DNA of 35,214 bases from Armatimonadota bacterium (GTDB taxonomy: Bacteria > Armatimonadota > Zipacnadia > Zipacnadales > VGFC01), in assembly GCA_016869045.1 (NCBI GenBank), contig VGFC01000025.1, forward strand, positions 1 through 35,214, written 5' to 3'. Shown piece after piece: positions 1 to 8,362 of the stretch. The position numbers and the translations under genes were made by a program. A model generated the notes under the pieces. It did not search any database. It was not told the DNA's origin and saw only the letters and a program-made list of their open reading frames with translations. The number at the start of each line of letters is the position of its first letter. Positions within the stretch are counted from its first letter, which is position 1.

Positions 1-969
1 GTTGATCGCGTTCTCCAGGCCGGCGTAGGTCACGGTCACCTCCGGCGGGCCGAGCGGCTCCTCCGAGATAGCGATGCTGTGCACGGTTGCGTTCGCCCCG
101 GTGGCCGTTGAGGGCGTGAGGCCGAGCAGGAGCAGGTCGCCGGCCCAACGCTGCGAGGGCGAGACGTCGATGTTGTACGTGTGCGATTTCCCGTCGGGGC
201 GGAGGGAGAAGTCCTGGGCCTGCAGGCCGCTGTGCTCGGATGAGACCCAGCGCACCGTGCCCGTGCTGCCCTTGTCCACCGTCATGCGGAGCGACACCCA
301 CGTGCGGTCGCCCAGCGGCACGCGCAAAGGCGCGCTGGCCAGGGCCGCCTGCGGGTCGTCGCCCCTGGTGAACTGCAGCCCTGTGGCCGTCGCCTCGCCG
401 CCCGTCCACCCGGCCGCCCCCTTGGTGAAGTCCCAGGCGGCCTGAGTCTGCGGAGCGGCGGCTTCGGTCGGCTCGACGATGCGGATATAACCCACCGCGA
501 AGGTCTTCTTGCCCGCGTCCGCAGGATCGGGCTTCGCGAAGTCGAGGCGCAGGAGGATGATCTTGCCCTCCTTGTGCCAGTGGGGCCGGATCTGGTAGGT
601 GTGCCATTGCCCGTCGCCCAGAATCGTGAACGGGGTCTCCTTGCCCGGCGAGAAGCCCCCGTACGGGCTCTCGGTGGTGTTCGTCCAGAAGACCTCGCCC
701 CCGCCGCCGCAGTCGGTCTTCATCCGGACCTCGATGATCTGCCAGGGGGTTGCGGAGATCTCGAACTCCGGCCCACGCAGGAACGGGTCCCAGTCCATGA
801 TGCGCCCCTGCAGGGCGCCGTCGGCGACATGCAGGTCGGAGATGTGATTGGCGGCGCCCCAGCCCTGGGCGTCCTGGTCGAAGGTCCACTCGATGAGCGC
901 GCGGGTGTTCCCCTGGGCACGCAGCGAAGCACAGCAGATCACGAGGGCGACGAGGAGTAGCAAACGCAC
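1..969 (-). CDS. Secreted beta-sandwich protein, N-terminal part (cut by window edge)
   Basis: The frame stays open from a GTG start to the left edge, giving 323 residues with no stop. The ORF track omits it because it has no stop in the window. The start is supported by a GGGAGG ribosome site 8 bases upstream and by a clear signal peptide (MRLLLLVALVICCASLRA, then QG). After it come two stretches of about 140 residues that look like carbohydrate-binding beta-sandwich (galactose-binding-like) modules. The first begins EWTFDQDAQGWG and the second AAWDFTKGAAGWTGG, so they look like a duplicated domain. No catalytic domain is visible; it would lie beyond the edge. It is divergent from the activase gene. 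An extracellular polysaccharide-acting or surface protein is likely by inference; the enzymatic role is unknown. Confidence 0.75.
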   Translation of the reverse strand, partial: MRLLLLVALVICCASLRAQGNTRALIEWTFDQDAQGWGAANHISDLHVADGALQGRIMDWDPFLRGPEFEISATPWQIIEVRMKTDCGGGGEVFWTNTTESPYGGFSPGKETPFTILGDGQWHTYQIRPHWHKEGKIILLRLDFAKPDPADAGKKTFAVGYIRIVEPTEAAAPQTQAAWDFTKGAAGWTGGEATATGLQFTRGDDPQAALASAPLRVPLGDRTWVSLRMTVDKGSTGTVRWVSSEHSGLQAQDFSLRPDGKSHTYNIDVSPSQRWAGDLLLLGLTPSTATGANATVHSIAISEEPLGPPEVTVTYAGLENAIN

Positions 970-1093
970 GGTGGTAGCCTCCCGGCCAAGCGTTGGGTAC
1001 ATCGTTCCCTCGCGAAGGACGCCATTCCTCCGCCGGTAGAACGCCCGCGGCGGTGGTGCTGCATCGCGAGAGTCGGTGGGTCGGAGGCAGCCG

Positions 1094-1122
1094 TTGACAC
1101 CCCTTGACGGGGGCGGTAGAAT
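1094..1122 (+). promoter_or_regulatory. Sigma70-type promoter giving a probable leaderless transcript
   Basis: A perfect -35 box TTGACA is followed by a 17-base spacer and a -10 box TAGAAT (five of six consensus bases). Transcription should begin 7-9 bases after the -10 box, at or within two bases of the ATG of the radical SAM activase. There is no Shine-Dalgarno sequence between the -10 box and that ATG. This also argues for the ATG rather than the upstream TTG used in the ORF track, because the TTG lies inside the spacer. Confidence 0.75.
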
Positions 1123-1130
1123 ACGACGAC

Positions 1131-2051
1131 ATGACTCCGGATGCAGCCGTCAAAGGCGTCATCTTCGACATCAAGAAGTTCGCCGTCCACGATGGTCCCG
1201 GCATCCGCACTACCGTCTTCCTCAAGGGCTGTCCTCTCCGCTGCAAGTGGTGTCACAACCCGGAATCGCAGGCCTTCAACCCGCAGTTGGCGCAGTTTCC
1301 GAGGAATTGCATTGGGTGTGGGAAGTGCATCGAGGTCTGTCCGCAGGAGGGGATCGCGCCCGGCCCTGAAGGCAACGTCATCGACCGCGCACTGTGCCGC
1401 AACTGCGGGACCTGTGCGAGCGTGTGCTATGCGGAGGCGCTGGTGTTGCACGGACGCGAGGTGACGGTGGCGGAGGTCATCGCCGAGGTGGAGAAGGACC
1501 GGCTGTTCTACGAGAACTCGGGCGGGGGAATGACGCTGTCCGGCGGGGAGCCACTGGCGCAGCCGGAGTTCGCGCTCGCGCTCCTGCGGGAGGGTCGGCG
1601 CGTCGGCTTCCACAATGCGCTCGATACGTCGGGCGACGTGGCGTGGGAGCTGCTGGAGGAAGCCGCTCGGAGCGCGGACCTCATCCTGTACGACATCAAG
1701 TGTCTCGATCCGGACCGCCACCTGGAGGGCACCGGCCGCCCGAATGACCGGATCCTCGAGAACCTGGACCGACTGGGGCACGGGGCCACTCCGATCTGCG
1801 TTCGCGTGCCGGTGATCCCTGGGTTCAACGACTCACTGAAGGAGCTGGAGGCAATCGGGCGGCTGGCCGAGCGCCTGCCAGCGGTCGAGGGCGTGGAGCT
1901 GCTGCGGTATCACGGGCTGGGTGAGGGGAAGTACGGGAGCCTGGGCCTCCCCTGCCCGACGCCCGGTCTGAAGCCGCCGACCGATGAGCAGATGGCGACA
2001 CTCAAGACGGCGGTCGATTCGGCCGGCGTGCTGTGCGTCGTGGACGGATGA
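1131..2051 (+). CDS. Glycyl-radical enzyme activating protein (radical SAM)
   Basis: This 306-residue protein belongs to the PflA/HpdA-like activases, which use S-adenosylmethionine and a 4Fe-4S cluster to place a glycyl radical on a partner enzyme. The radical SAM motif C-x3-C-x2-C is at Cys34, Cys38 and Cys41 (GCPLRCKWCHNPE). Two ferredoxin-like cluster motifs follow (CIGCGKCIEVCP and CRNCGTCASVCY), as in activases of diol dehydratase or decarboxylase type rather than short PflA. The GGE-type SAM-binding motif appears as SGGEPL. The ATG was chosen over the track's TTG because the TTG lies inside the promoter. No glycyl-radical enzyme is encoded in the window, so its substrate is unknown. 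It is the first gene of the run leading into carB. Confidence 0.88.
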   Translation: MTPDAAVKGVIFDIKKFAVHDGPGIRTTVFLKGCPLRCKWCHNPESQAFNPQLAQFPRNCIGCGKCIEVCPQEGIAPGPEGNVIDRALCRNCGTCASVCYAEALVLHGREVTVAEVIAEVEKDRLFYENSGGGMTLSGGEPLAQPEFALALLREGRRVGFHNALDTSGDVAWELLEEAARSADLILYDIKCLDPDRHLEGTGRPNDRILENLDRLGHGATPICVRVPVIPGFNDSLKELEAIGRLAERLPAVEGVELLRYHGLGEGKYGSLGLPCPTPGLKPPTDEQMATLKTAVDSAGVLCVVDG

Positions 2052-2052
2052 G

Positions 2053-2103
2053 CCCTCACCCCTTGCTCCCCTCTCCCAATGGGAGAGGGGCCGGGGGTGA
2101 GGG
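2053..2103. repeat. Palindromic intergenic repeat, family A
   Basis: CCCTCACCCC, a short linker, CCCTCTCCC, a 3-base loop, GGGAGAGGGG and GGGGGTGAGGG form a near-perfect hairpin of about 50 bases. It fills the gap between the activase stop and the carB ribosome site. It could attenuate or stabilise the message, but it has no U-tract and so is not a textbook terminator. A related copy lies inside the aldehyde dehydrogenase gene. Confidence 0.8.
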
Positions 2104-2121
2104 TCTGCGGCGGAGGAGATC

Positions 2122-5100
2122 ATGCCGAGGCGTGACGACATTCAGAGCATCCTGCTCATCGGCTCGGGCCCGATCGTCATCGGGCAGGCGTGCGAGTTCG
2201 ACTACTCCGGCACGCAGGCGTGCAAGGCGTTGCGCGAGGAAGGCTACCGCGTCATCCTCGTCAACTCCAACCCCGCGACGATCATGACGGACCCGGAGAT
2301 GGCCGATTGCACGTACGTCGAGCCCATCAACCCGGAGACGGTCGCCCGGATCATCGCCCGCGAGCGCCCGGATGCTCTGCTTCCCACCCTCGGCGGACAG
2401 ACGGCCCTGAATGTCGCCCTCGCGCTATCCGAGGAGGGCTGCCTCGCGCGGTACAACGTCGAGATGATCGGCGCGAAGCGCATGGCGATCAAGCTCGCCG
2501 AGGACCGCGAGCTGTTCAAGATGACCATGCAGCGCGCCGGGCTCGATCTCCCGCTCAGCAGCTTCGCGTACAACGTGCGCGGCGCGAAGGAGATCGCCGA
2601 ACGGCTCGGGTATCCGCTCATCGTAAGGCCCTCGGGAACGCTCGGCGGCTGGGGCGGCGGGACGGCGCGGGACGAGGACGAACTCGACCAAGCGGTTGCC
2701 AAGGGGCTGCTGGACAGCCCGATGAACGAGGTGCTCGTCGAGCAGAGCGTGATCGGCTGGAAAGAGTACGAGCTGGAGGTGATGCGCGACCGGCACGACA
2801 ACGTGGTGATCGTGTGCTCCATCGAGAACCTGGACCCGATGGGCATCCACACGGGGGATTCGATCACCGTCGCGCCGGCGCAGACGCTGACCGACAAGGA
2901 GTACCAGCGGATGCGCGACGCCTCGATCGTCGTCATGCGGGCGATCGGCGTTGACACCGGCGGCAGCAACATCCAGTTCGCGATCAACCCCGACGACGGC
3001 CGGATGGTCGTCATCGAGATGAACCCGCGTGTGAGTCGTAGCTCGGCGCTCGCGTCCAAGGCCACGGGCTTCCCGATCGCCAAGATCGCCGCGAAGCTCG
3101 CGGTGGGCTACACGCTCGACGAGATCCAGAACGACATCACCCGCGAGACGCCGGCGTGCTTCGAGCCGACCATCGACTACTGTGTCGTGAAGATCCCCCG
3201 CTGGCCCTTCGACAAGTTCCCGGAGGCCGACCCGACGCTGATGACCCAGATGAAGTCGGTCGGCGAGACGATGGCGATTGGGCGCACCTTCAAGGAGGCC
3301 TTGCAGAAGGGGATTCGCTCGCTGGAGATCGGGCGACACGGGCTCGGGGCGGACGGGCGCGGGCGGCACTATGACCTCATGGACCGTGAGGAGCTGGCGC
3401 GACGGCTGATGCAGCCTCACCCGGACCGGCTCTTCCAGATTCGCGGCGCGATGCGGGCCGGGATGAGCGTGCAGGAGCTGCACGAGCTGACGGACATCGA
3501 CCCGTGGTTCCTCGAGAACATCCGCGAGATCATCGGGCTGCAGGACGAGATCGCGAGCAAGCGGCCGGAACGCAAGAGGGGACGGAAGGCCACGGTCGAG
3601 GAGACGCAGCCTGCGGACATCTCAGCCGCGGACATGTACCAGGCCAAGCGCATGGGCTTCTCGGACATCCAGATCGCGGCGCTCACCAACCGCACGGAGG
3701 ACGAGGTCCGCGCGATGCGGCGGGAGATGGGCATTCGGCCGGTGGTGAAGCTGGTCGATACGTGCGCGGCCGAGTTCGAGGCCTTCACGCCGTATTACTA
3801 CTGCACGTACGAGCGTGAGGACGAGTTCCGCGCCTCGGAGCGGCCGAGCATCATGATCCTGGGCGGCGGACCGAATCGCATCGGCCAGGGGATCGAGTTC
3901 GACTACTGCTGCGTGCACGCCGCGTTCGCGCTGGCCGAAGACGGGTTTGAGACCATCATGGTCAACAGCAACCCAGAGACCGTGAGCACGGACTACGATA
4001 CCTCCGACAAGCTCTACTTCGAGCCCTTGACGCTTGAGGACGTGCTGAACATCTGTGAGAAGGAGCAGCCGTGGGGAGTGATCGTGCAGTTCGGCGGGCA
4101 GACGCCGCTGAACCTGGCGCGCGGCCTGCATGACCACGGCGTGCCGATCATCGGGACGTCGGTGGAGAGCATCGAGCGCGCCGAGGACCGCCAGCAGTTC
4201 AAGGAAGCGCTCCAGAAGCTCGAACTGCTCCAGCCCGCGAACGCAACGGCGACGACAGCCGAGGGCGCCGTGGAGGCCGCGCGGCGCATCGGGTACCCGG
4301 TGGTCGTCCGGCCGTCGTTCGTGCTGGGCGGTCGCGCGATGCAGATTGCGTATGATGAGGAGTCCCTCGTCCGGTACATGGAGCTGGCGGTTGACGCCTC
4401 ACCCGACAAGCCGATCCTGATCGACAAGTTCCTGGAAGATGCGGTCGAGATCGACGTCGATGCCATCGCCGACGGCCGCCGCTGTGTGATCGGCGGGATC
4501 ATGGAACACATCGAGGAGGCGGGCATCCACTCCGGCGACAGCGCCTGCGCCCTGCCGGCCTACAGTCTCTCCGAGCCCGAACTCGACCTCATCCGCGAGG
4601 CCACGCAGGCCCTCGCCAAGGAGCTGCGTGTCGTCGGCCTGCTGAACATCCAGTACGCGATCAAGGGCGACCGGCTCTTCGTGCTGGAGGTCAACCCGCG
4701 AGCCTCACGGACCGTGCCCTTCGTCAGCAAGGCGATCGGCGTGCCGCTTGCGAAGCTGGCCGCGCGGCTGATGGCGGGGAAGACGCTCGACGAACTGGGC
4801 TTCACCCACGAGATCGAGCCGCCGTTCGTGTCGATCAAGTGCCCCGTCTTCCCCTTCGAGCGCTTCAGCAACGTCGATACGCTCCTGGGGCCCGAGATGA
4901 AGAGCACGGGCGAGGTGATGGGGATCGACGAGGACTTCGGCGCCGCCTTCGCCAAGGCATTCATCGCCGCGCGGCAGGCACTGCCCTCGCGGGGTGCGGT
5001 CTTCATCAGCGTGAAACCCGCCGACAAGCGCGCGATCATCTTCCCGGCCAAGCGGCTGCACGACATGGGCTTCGAGATCTACGCCACGCCCGGCACCTCG

Positions 5101-5427
5101 CGAATGCTGGGGCGCGTAGGCATCCCGGTCAAGACGGTCTACCGCCTGGGCGATCCGCGCGGCGCGAACGCCATCGACCTGATCCGCGACTACCGCATCC
5201 AGCTGGTCATCAACACGCCGACCGGCACGGGCCCGCAGGAAGACCAGGCCGTCATCCGCCGCGAGGCGGTGAGGTACGGCGTGCCGTGCATCACCACGAT
5301 CGCCGGTGCCACGGCCGCGGTGATGGGGATCGAGGCGCTCCGGCGGGCCGAGCTCAGCGTCACCTCGCTTCAGGAGTACCACCAGTGGGTCGCCCAGACA
5401 CCTCAGGCCGAGGCAGCGGGAAATTAG
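2122..5427 (+). CDS. carB: Carbamoyl-phosphate synthase, large subunit
   Basis: CarB makes carbamoyl phosphate from bicarbonate, ATP and glutamine-derived ammonia for pyrimidine and arginine synthesis. At 1101 residues it is close to the usual 1070. The order is typical: N-terminal carboxyphosphate ATP-grasp half ([22 protein letters not shown] at the start), an oligomerisation region, a second ATP-grasp half ([21 protein letters not shown]) and a C-terminal MGS-like allosteric domain. A basic linker ([12 protein letters not shown]) lengthens the middle region. The nucleotide-binding glycine loop of the first half reads [11 protein letters not shown] rather than the near-universal PSFTxGGxGGG. 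Its ribosome site is GGAGGAG. The last codons and the TAG stop lie inside a palindromic repeat. The small subunit carA is not in the window. Confidence 0.97.
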   Translation: MPRRDDIQSILLIGSGPIVIGQACEFDYSGTQACKALREEGYRVILVNSNPATIMTDPEMADCTYVEPINPETVARIIARERPDALLPTLGGQTALNVALALSEEGCLARYNVEMIGAKRMAIKLAEDRELFKMTMQRAGLDLPLSSFAYNVRGAKEIAERLGYPLIVRPSGTLGGWGGGTARDEDELDQAVAKGLLDSPMNEVLVEQSVIGWKEYELEVMRDRHDNVVIVCSIENLDPMGIHTGDSITVAPAQTLTDKEYQRMRDASIVVMRAIGVDTGGSNIQFAINPDDGRMVVIEMNPRVSRSSALASKATGFPIAKIAAKLAVGYTLDEIQNDITRETPACFEPTIDYCVVKIPRWPFDKFPEADPTLMTQMKSVGETMAIGRTFKEALQKGIRSLEIGRHGLGADGRGRHYDLMDREELARRLMQPHPDRLFQIRGAMRAGMSVQELHELTDIDPWFLENIREIIGLQDEIASKRPERKRGRKATVEETQPADISAADMYQAKRMGFSDIQIAALTNRTEDEVRAMRREMGIRPVVKLVDTCAAEFEAFTPYYYCTYEREDEFRASERPSIMILGGGPNRIGQGIEFDYCCVHAAFALAEDGFETIMVNSNPETVSTDYDTSDKLYFEPLTLEDVLNICEKEQPWGVIVQFGGQTPLNLARGLHDHGVPIIGTSVESIERAEDRQQFKEALQKLELLQPANATATTAEGAVEAARRIGYPVVVRPSFVLGGRAMQIAYDEESLVRYMELAVDASPDKPILIDKFLEDAVEIDVDAIADGRRCVIGGIMEHIEEAGIHSGDSACALPAYSLSEPELDLIREATQALAKELRVVGLLNIQYAIKGDRLFVLEVNPRASRTVPFVSKAIGVPLAKLAARLMAGKTLDELGFTHEIEPPFVSIKCPVFPFERFSNVDTLLGPEMKSTGEVMGIDEDFGAAFAKAFIAARQALPSRGAVFISVKPADKRAIIFPAKRLHDMGFEIYATPGTSRMLGRVGIPVKTVYRLGDPRGANAIDLIRDYRIQLVINTPTGTGPQEDQAVIRREAVRYGVPCITTIAGATAAVMGIEALRRAELSVTSLQEYHQWVAQTPQAEAAGN

Positions 5428-5489
5428 GGACAGGCCCCAATTTCGGGCGGACGTCTTGCCCGAAATTGGGGCCTGTCCCTAATTTCCCG
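5417..5489. repeat. Perfect 32-bp inverted repeat, family B, copy 1
   Basis: Two perfectly complementary 32-base arms, with core AATTAGGGACAGGCCCCAATTTC, flank a 9-base loop (GGACGTCTT). The element begins within the last codons of carB and supplies its TAG stop. It ends seven bases before the pyrF ATG. A second copy with the same core and a GACGTC-containing loop sits between two BMC-P genes. REP-like or non-autonomous mobile origin is likely; no transposase is encoded nearby. Confidence 0.9.
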
Positions 5490-5495
5490 AACCGA

Positions 5496-6374
5496 ATGGC
5501 CGCCGCGGTGCGGCGCTCGCAGAGCCGCGTCTGCGTAGGCCTGGACCCGGCCCTCGATGGTGTCACGAGAGTTCTTGGAGTGACGCTTCACCGGGAGGAC
5601 CCCGAGGCCGCGGCGCAGGCCATCTGGGAGTTCAACCAGCGCATCCTGGATGCGGTGCAGCCGTACTGCGCAGTGGTGAAGCCGCAGAGCGCGTTCTACG
5701 AAGTGTGGGGGCCGCCGGGCATCGAGGCCCTGCGCAAGACGATTGAGTGCGCTCGCGACATGGGGCTGATCTGCATTCTCGATGCCAAGCGTAATGACAT
5801 CGCCTCGACGGCCGCGGCCTATGCGGACGCGTATCTGGCCGATGGGCCGATGGCGTGTGACGCGATCACGGTGAACCCATACCTGGGCTGTGACGGGATC
5901 ACGCCGTTCCTGGAGCGCGCACGGCCGCGGGGCAAGGGCCTGTTCGCGCTCGTGAAGACCTCGAACAAGTCGTCGGCCGAGGTCCAGGATGTGCGCCTGG
6001 GTTCGGGGAAGTTGCTCTACGAGCATGTCGGCGATCTCGTGGAGGAGTGGGGCGCCGACAACGTTGGGGCGTGCGGCTATGGCGACGTCGGCGCGGTAGT
6101 GGGCGCGACGTTCCCGGAGGAGCTGGCGGGCCTCCGTCGGCGACTGCCACGGACGTGGTTCCTGATCCCCGGCTACGGCAGGCAGGGCGGCACGGCCGCA
6201 GACGTCGTGCCCGGCTTCGATACGGAGGGGTTGGGCGCCGTCGTCAACTCCTCAAGCGGGATCATCTTCGCCGGCAAGGACCGGCCGGACGCTGGATTCG
6301 CCGCTGCTGCCGGAGACGCTGCACGCGAGATGCGCGAGGCGATTGAGGCTGCACTGGAAGCGAGGCAACACTGA
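5496..6374 (+). CDS. pyrF: Orotidine 5'-phosphate decarboxylase, type 2
   Basis: This enzyme converts OMP to UMP, the last step of de novo UMP synthesis. At 292 residues it fits the longer type 2 subfamily. The catalytic segment LDAKRNDI carries the Asp-x-Lys-x-x-Asp triad at Asp96, Lys98 and Asp101. The phosphate-binding end shows IPGYGRQGG and VVNSSSGIIFA. The ORF track extends the frame upstream into carB, but homology begins at MAAAVRRSQSRVCVGLDP, so the internal ATG is taken as the start. No Shine-Dalgarno is visible ahead of it, since the palindrome occupies that space; translation may depend on carB termination. Its TGA overlaps the pyrB ATG (TGATG). Confidence 0.94.
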   Translation: MAAAVRRSQSRVCVGLDPALDGVTRVLGVTLHREDPEAAAQAIWEFNQRILDAVQPYCAVVKPQSAFYEVWGPPGIEALRKTIECARDMGLICILDAKRNDIASTAAAYADAYLADGPMACDAITVNPYLGCDGITPFLERARPRGKGLFALVKTSNKSSAEVQDVRLGSGKLLYEHVGDLVEEWGADNVGACGYGDVGAVVGATFPEELAGLRRRLPRTWFLIPGYGRQGGTAADVVPGFDTEGLGAVVNSSSGIIFAGKDRPDAGFAAAAGDAAREMREAIEAALEARQH

Positions 6375-7507
6375 TGGCGTCACTGAGGGGACGCAGTCTG
6401 GTGTCGGTGGATGAGCTGACCGGCGCTGAGATCATGGGCCTGTTGAAGCTGGCCGGCGACATGGCCAAGGCCATTGGGTTCGGCGATTCCAAGGGCGCGC
6501 GCGCCCCGATGGCGCCGCTGGACGCCATCCTCGCCGCCATGTTCTACGAGCCCAGCACGCGGACCCGTCTGTCCTTCGAATCGGCCATGTTGCGGCTCGG
6601 CGGGCAGGCCACCGGCTTCGCGCAATCGACCTCCTCCTCCGCGGCGAAGGGCGAGTCGCTGGCCGACTCGGTGCGCATCGTGTCCGGCTATGCCGACCTG
6701 ATCGTCATCCGTCATCCCCTGGAGGGCGCCGGCCGCGTCGCCGTTCGCGCCTCGAAAGTACCGGTCATCAACGGCGGCGACGGCGCCCACCTGCACCCGA
6801 CGCAGACACTGACCGACCTCTTCCTGCTGCAGCGGCGCAAGGGGCGGATCGCAGGGCTCAAGGTCGGTCTGCTGGGCGACCTGCGGCACGGGCGCACGGT
6901 CCACTCCCTCGCACCGGCGTTGGCCCGCCTGGGAGCCGAAGTCGTCTGCATCGCACCGCCACAGCTCGGCATGCCCCGGCCGGTCCTGAAGCGGGTCGCC
7001 GAGGCCACGGGCGCCCTGCCGCCTGAGGTCACTGCAGTCGATGAGGTCGTGGGCTCGCTCGATGCACTGTACGTCACGCGCGTCCAGAAGGAGCGCTTCG
7101 AGGAGCCCGGCGGCCACCAGGATGTGGTGGGCGCGTACCGGGTCGATCGCGCGCTGCTCGCTAAGGCGCCGCCCGAGATGCTCGTCATGCACCCGCTGCC
7201 GCGCGTGGACGAGATCGATCCGGCAGTCGACGACGATCCGCGCGCGGTCTACTTCGAGCAGGCGGATGGCGGCGTGCCGGTGAGGATGGCGCTGATCGCC
7301 GCCATGCTCGGTCTGCACGACCTTCCGAGGGTGACCGTCGAGGAGCGCCCACTGAACGCGCTCACGCCGGTGGCGGATGTCACCGACCACTGCGACAATG
7401 ACCGCTGCGTAACGGTCCACGAGCCGGGCGTGCCTCCCGAGTTCGTGACCTTCGCCGGCGAGACCGTCTGCGCGTACTGCGAGCGCCCGCTCCGTGAGGG
7501 CGGGTAG
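6374..7507 (+). CDS. pyrB: Aspartate carbamoyltransferase with fused PyrI-like zinc domain
   Basis: PyrB joins carbamoyl phosphate and aspartate, the committed pyrimidine step. Catalytic motifs are present: STRTR at 61-65, HPTQTLTDL and HPLPRVDEI. At 377 residues it is about 65 longer than a normal catalytic chain. The extra tail contains C-x4-C (Cys340, Cys345), 20 residues, then C-x2-C (Cys366, Cys369), reading CDNDRC, VTVHEP and CAYCERPL. This matches the zinc domain of the E. coli regulatory chain PyrI (CPNSNCISHAEP and CKYCEKEF). The nucleotide-binding allosteric domain of PyrI is absent. It overlaps the pyrF stop. The fusion is seen directly; loss of ATP/CTP control is inferred. Confidence 0.95.
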   Translation: MASLRGRSLVSVDELTGAEIMGLLKLAGDMAKAIGFGDSKGARAPMAPLDAILAAMFYEPSTRTRLSFESAMLRLGGQATGFAQSTSSSAAKGESLADSVRIVSGYADLIVIRHPLEGAGRVAVRASKVPVINGGDGAHLHPTQTLTDLFLLQRRKGRIAGLKVGLLGDLRHGRTVHSLAPALARLGAEVVCIAPPQLGMPRPVLKRVAEATGALPPEVTAVDEVVGSLDALYVTRVQKERFEEPGGHQDVVGAYRVDRALLAKAPPEMLVMHPLPRVDEIDPAVDDDPRAVYFEQADGGVPVRMALIAAMLGLHDLPRVTVEERPLNALTPVADVTDHCDNDRCVTVHEPGVPPEFVTFAGETVCAYCERPLREGG

Positions 7508-7536
7508 GCAGCCTCTGGTCCGAGAGGAGCGACAGG

Positions 7537-7818
7537 ATGACGTACACAGTGGTGGTGATCAAGGAGGAGGACGGACGGTATACCGCGTTCGCGCCGGCGC
7601 TCAACGACGTTGCGAGCTTCGGCGACACGCTGCCCGAGGCGCTGCAGATGGTCGAGGAAGCGATCTCCGCCTACGTAGAGACCCTACGCGACCGCGAGTG
7701 GCCCATTCCGGATGACGACCCGCAGGTCACGGTCGACATGAGCGACACCGCGGAGGCTTTTGTCTACAGGCTGCCCATCCGCGAGGCTACCGGCTCGCGT
7801 TCCACAAGAGCTGCGTAA
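7537..7818 (+). CDS. HicB-family antitoxin, first copy
   Basis: This 93-residue protein has the HicB fold pattern: an N-terminal strand MTYTVVV, then APALNDVASFGDTLPEAL and a helix. HicB proteins neutralise HicA mRNA interferases and often repress their own operon. Here the usual PGC turn of the central motif is replaced (ALNDVAS), and no separate DNA-binding tail is obvious. A ribosome site (GAGGAG) lies 8 bases upstream of the ATG. It is followed 15 bases later by a second HicB. It may be a duplicated antitoxin that has drifted, or a HicB-like protein of other function. Confidence 0.8.
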   Translation: MTYTVVVIKEEDGRYTAFAPALNDVASFGDTLPEALQMVEEAISAYVETLRDREWPIPDDDPQVTVDMSDTAEAFVYRLPIREATGSRSTRAA

Positions 7819-7833
7819 CGGAGGAGAAGCGCG

Positions 7834-8103
7834 ATGACCTACACGGTTGTGCTTCGGCCGGAGCCGGAGGGCGAGTTCACCGTGATCGTCCCAGCCCTGC
7901 CGGGCTGCTTCAGTCGCGGACGGACGGTGATGGAGTGCCTCCAGAACGCGCAGGAAGCCATCGAGTGCTACCTGGAGAGCATGGCCCAACACGGCGAGGA
8001 ATTCCCGGTTGAGGGTGACGAGGTGACCATCTCTACCGAGAACCTCACGGAGGCACTGATCTTCCGCGTCTCGGTGGCCGGCGTTGAGGCCCTGGTGGCC
8101 TGA
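7834..8103 (+). CDS. hicB: HicB-family antitoxin, second copy
   Basis: This 89-residue protein keeps the canonical HicB core (VPALPGCFSRGRTVMECLQNAQEAI) and begins MTYTVVLRP, so it shares its N-terminus with the preceding gene. The stop TGA overlaps the ATG of hicA, giving the coupling expected of a toxin-antitoxin pair. A strong ribosome site (GGAGGAG) precedes it. It is the likelier cognate antitoxin because of the overlap and intact motif. Confidence 0.88.
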   Translation: MTYTVVLRPEPEGEFTVIVPALPGCFSRGRTVMECLQNAQEAIECYLESMAQHGEEFPVEGDEVTISTENLTEALIFRVSVAGVEALVA

Positions 8104-8330
8104 TGCCCAAGCTCCCGAGGCTGAGCGCACGGGAGATGGCTGCGGCCCTCCGGCGCGGGGACTTCGTGAGAGACCGGCAGAAGGGCAGCCACCTGACGAT
8201 GCGCCATCCGACCAGCGGACGTCGCGTCGTCATCCCGATGCATCCTGGTGACATGGCGGTCGGTCTGGTCCACGACATCCTGAAGCAAGCGGGCCTCACG
8301 CTCGAGGAGTTCGTCGCGTTGTTGCGCTAA
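8103..8330 (+). CDS. hicA: HicA-family mRNA interferase toxin
   Basis: This 75-residue protein fits HicA in size and sequence. The double-stranded-RNA-binding-like fold contains the catalytic histidine in QKGSHLTM (His30), followed by VVIPMHPG and a C-terminal helix ending LTLEEFVALLR. HicA cleaves mRNA and halts growth when free of HicB. The start codon overlaps the stop of the second hicB. The order B-B-A places the antitoxins first. The module sits between pyrB and argH, which is an unusual spot inside a biosynthetic run. Confidence 0.9.
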   Translation: MPKLPRLSAREMAAALRRGDFVRDRQKGSHLTMRHPTSGRRVVIPMHPGDMAVGLVHDILKQAGLTLEEFVALLR

Positions 8331-8335
8331 GTCCG

Positions 8336-8361
8336 CTAACCCGAAACTCGAAACCCGAAAC
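8336..8361. repeat. Short degenerate repeat (aacccgaaactcg units) before argH
   Basis: Three near-identical units of the type CCGAAACTCG/CCGAAACC fill the 32-base gap and abut the argH ATG, leaving no room for a Shine-Dalgarno sequence. The reverse complement (GGTTTCGGGTTTCG) resembles the G/T-rich runs found before the GH10 gene. Confidence 0.6.
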
Positions 8362-8362
8362 C

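Noticed and set aside
2053-2121. PyrR-type attenuator or uridine riboswitch before carB
   Set aside because: Only the family A palindrome is present; there is no PyrR anti-antiterminator sequence, no U-tract and no alternative pairing that could be drawn.
5416-5496. carB-pyrF fusion suggested by the long 511-residue frame in the ORF track
   Set aside because: The upstream part of that frame is an out-of-frame reading of carB; homology starts only at the internal ATG.
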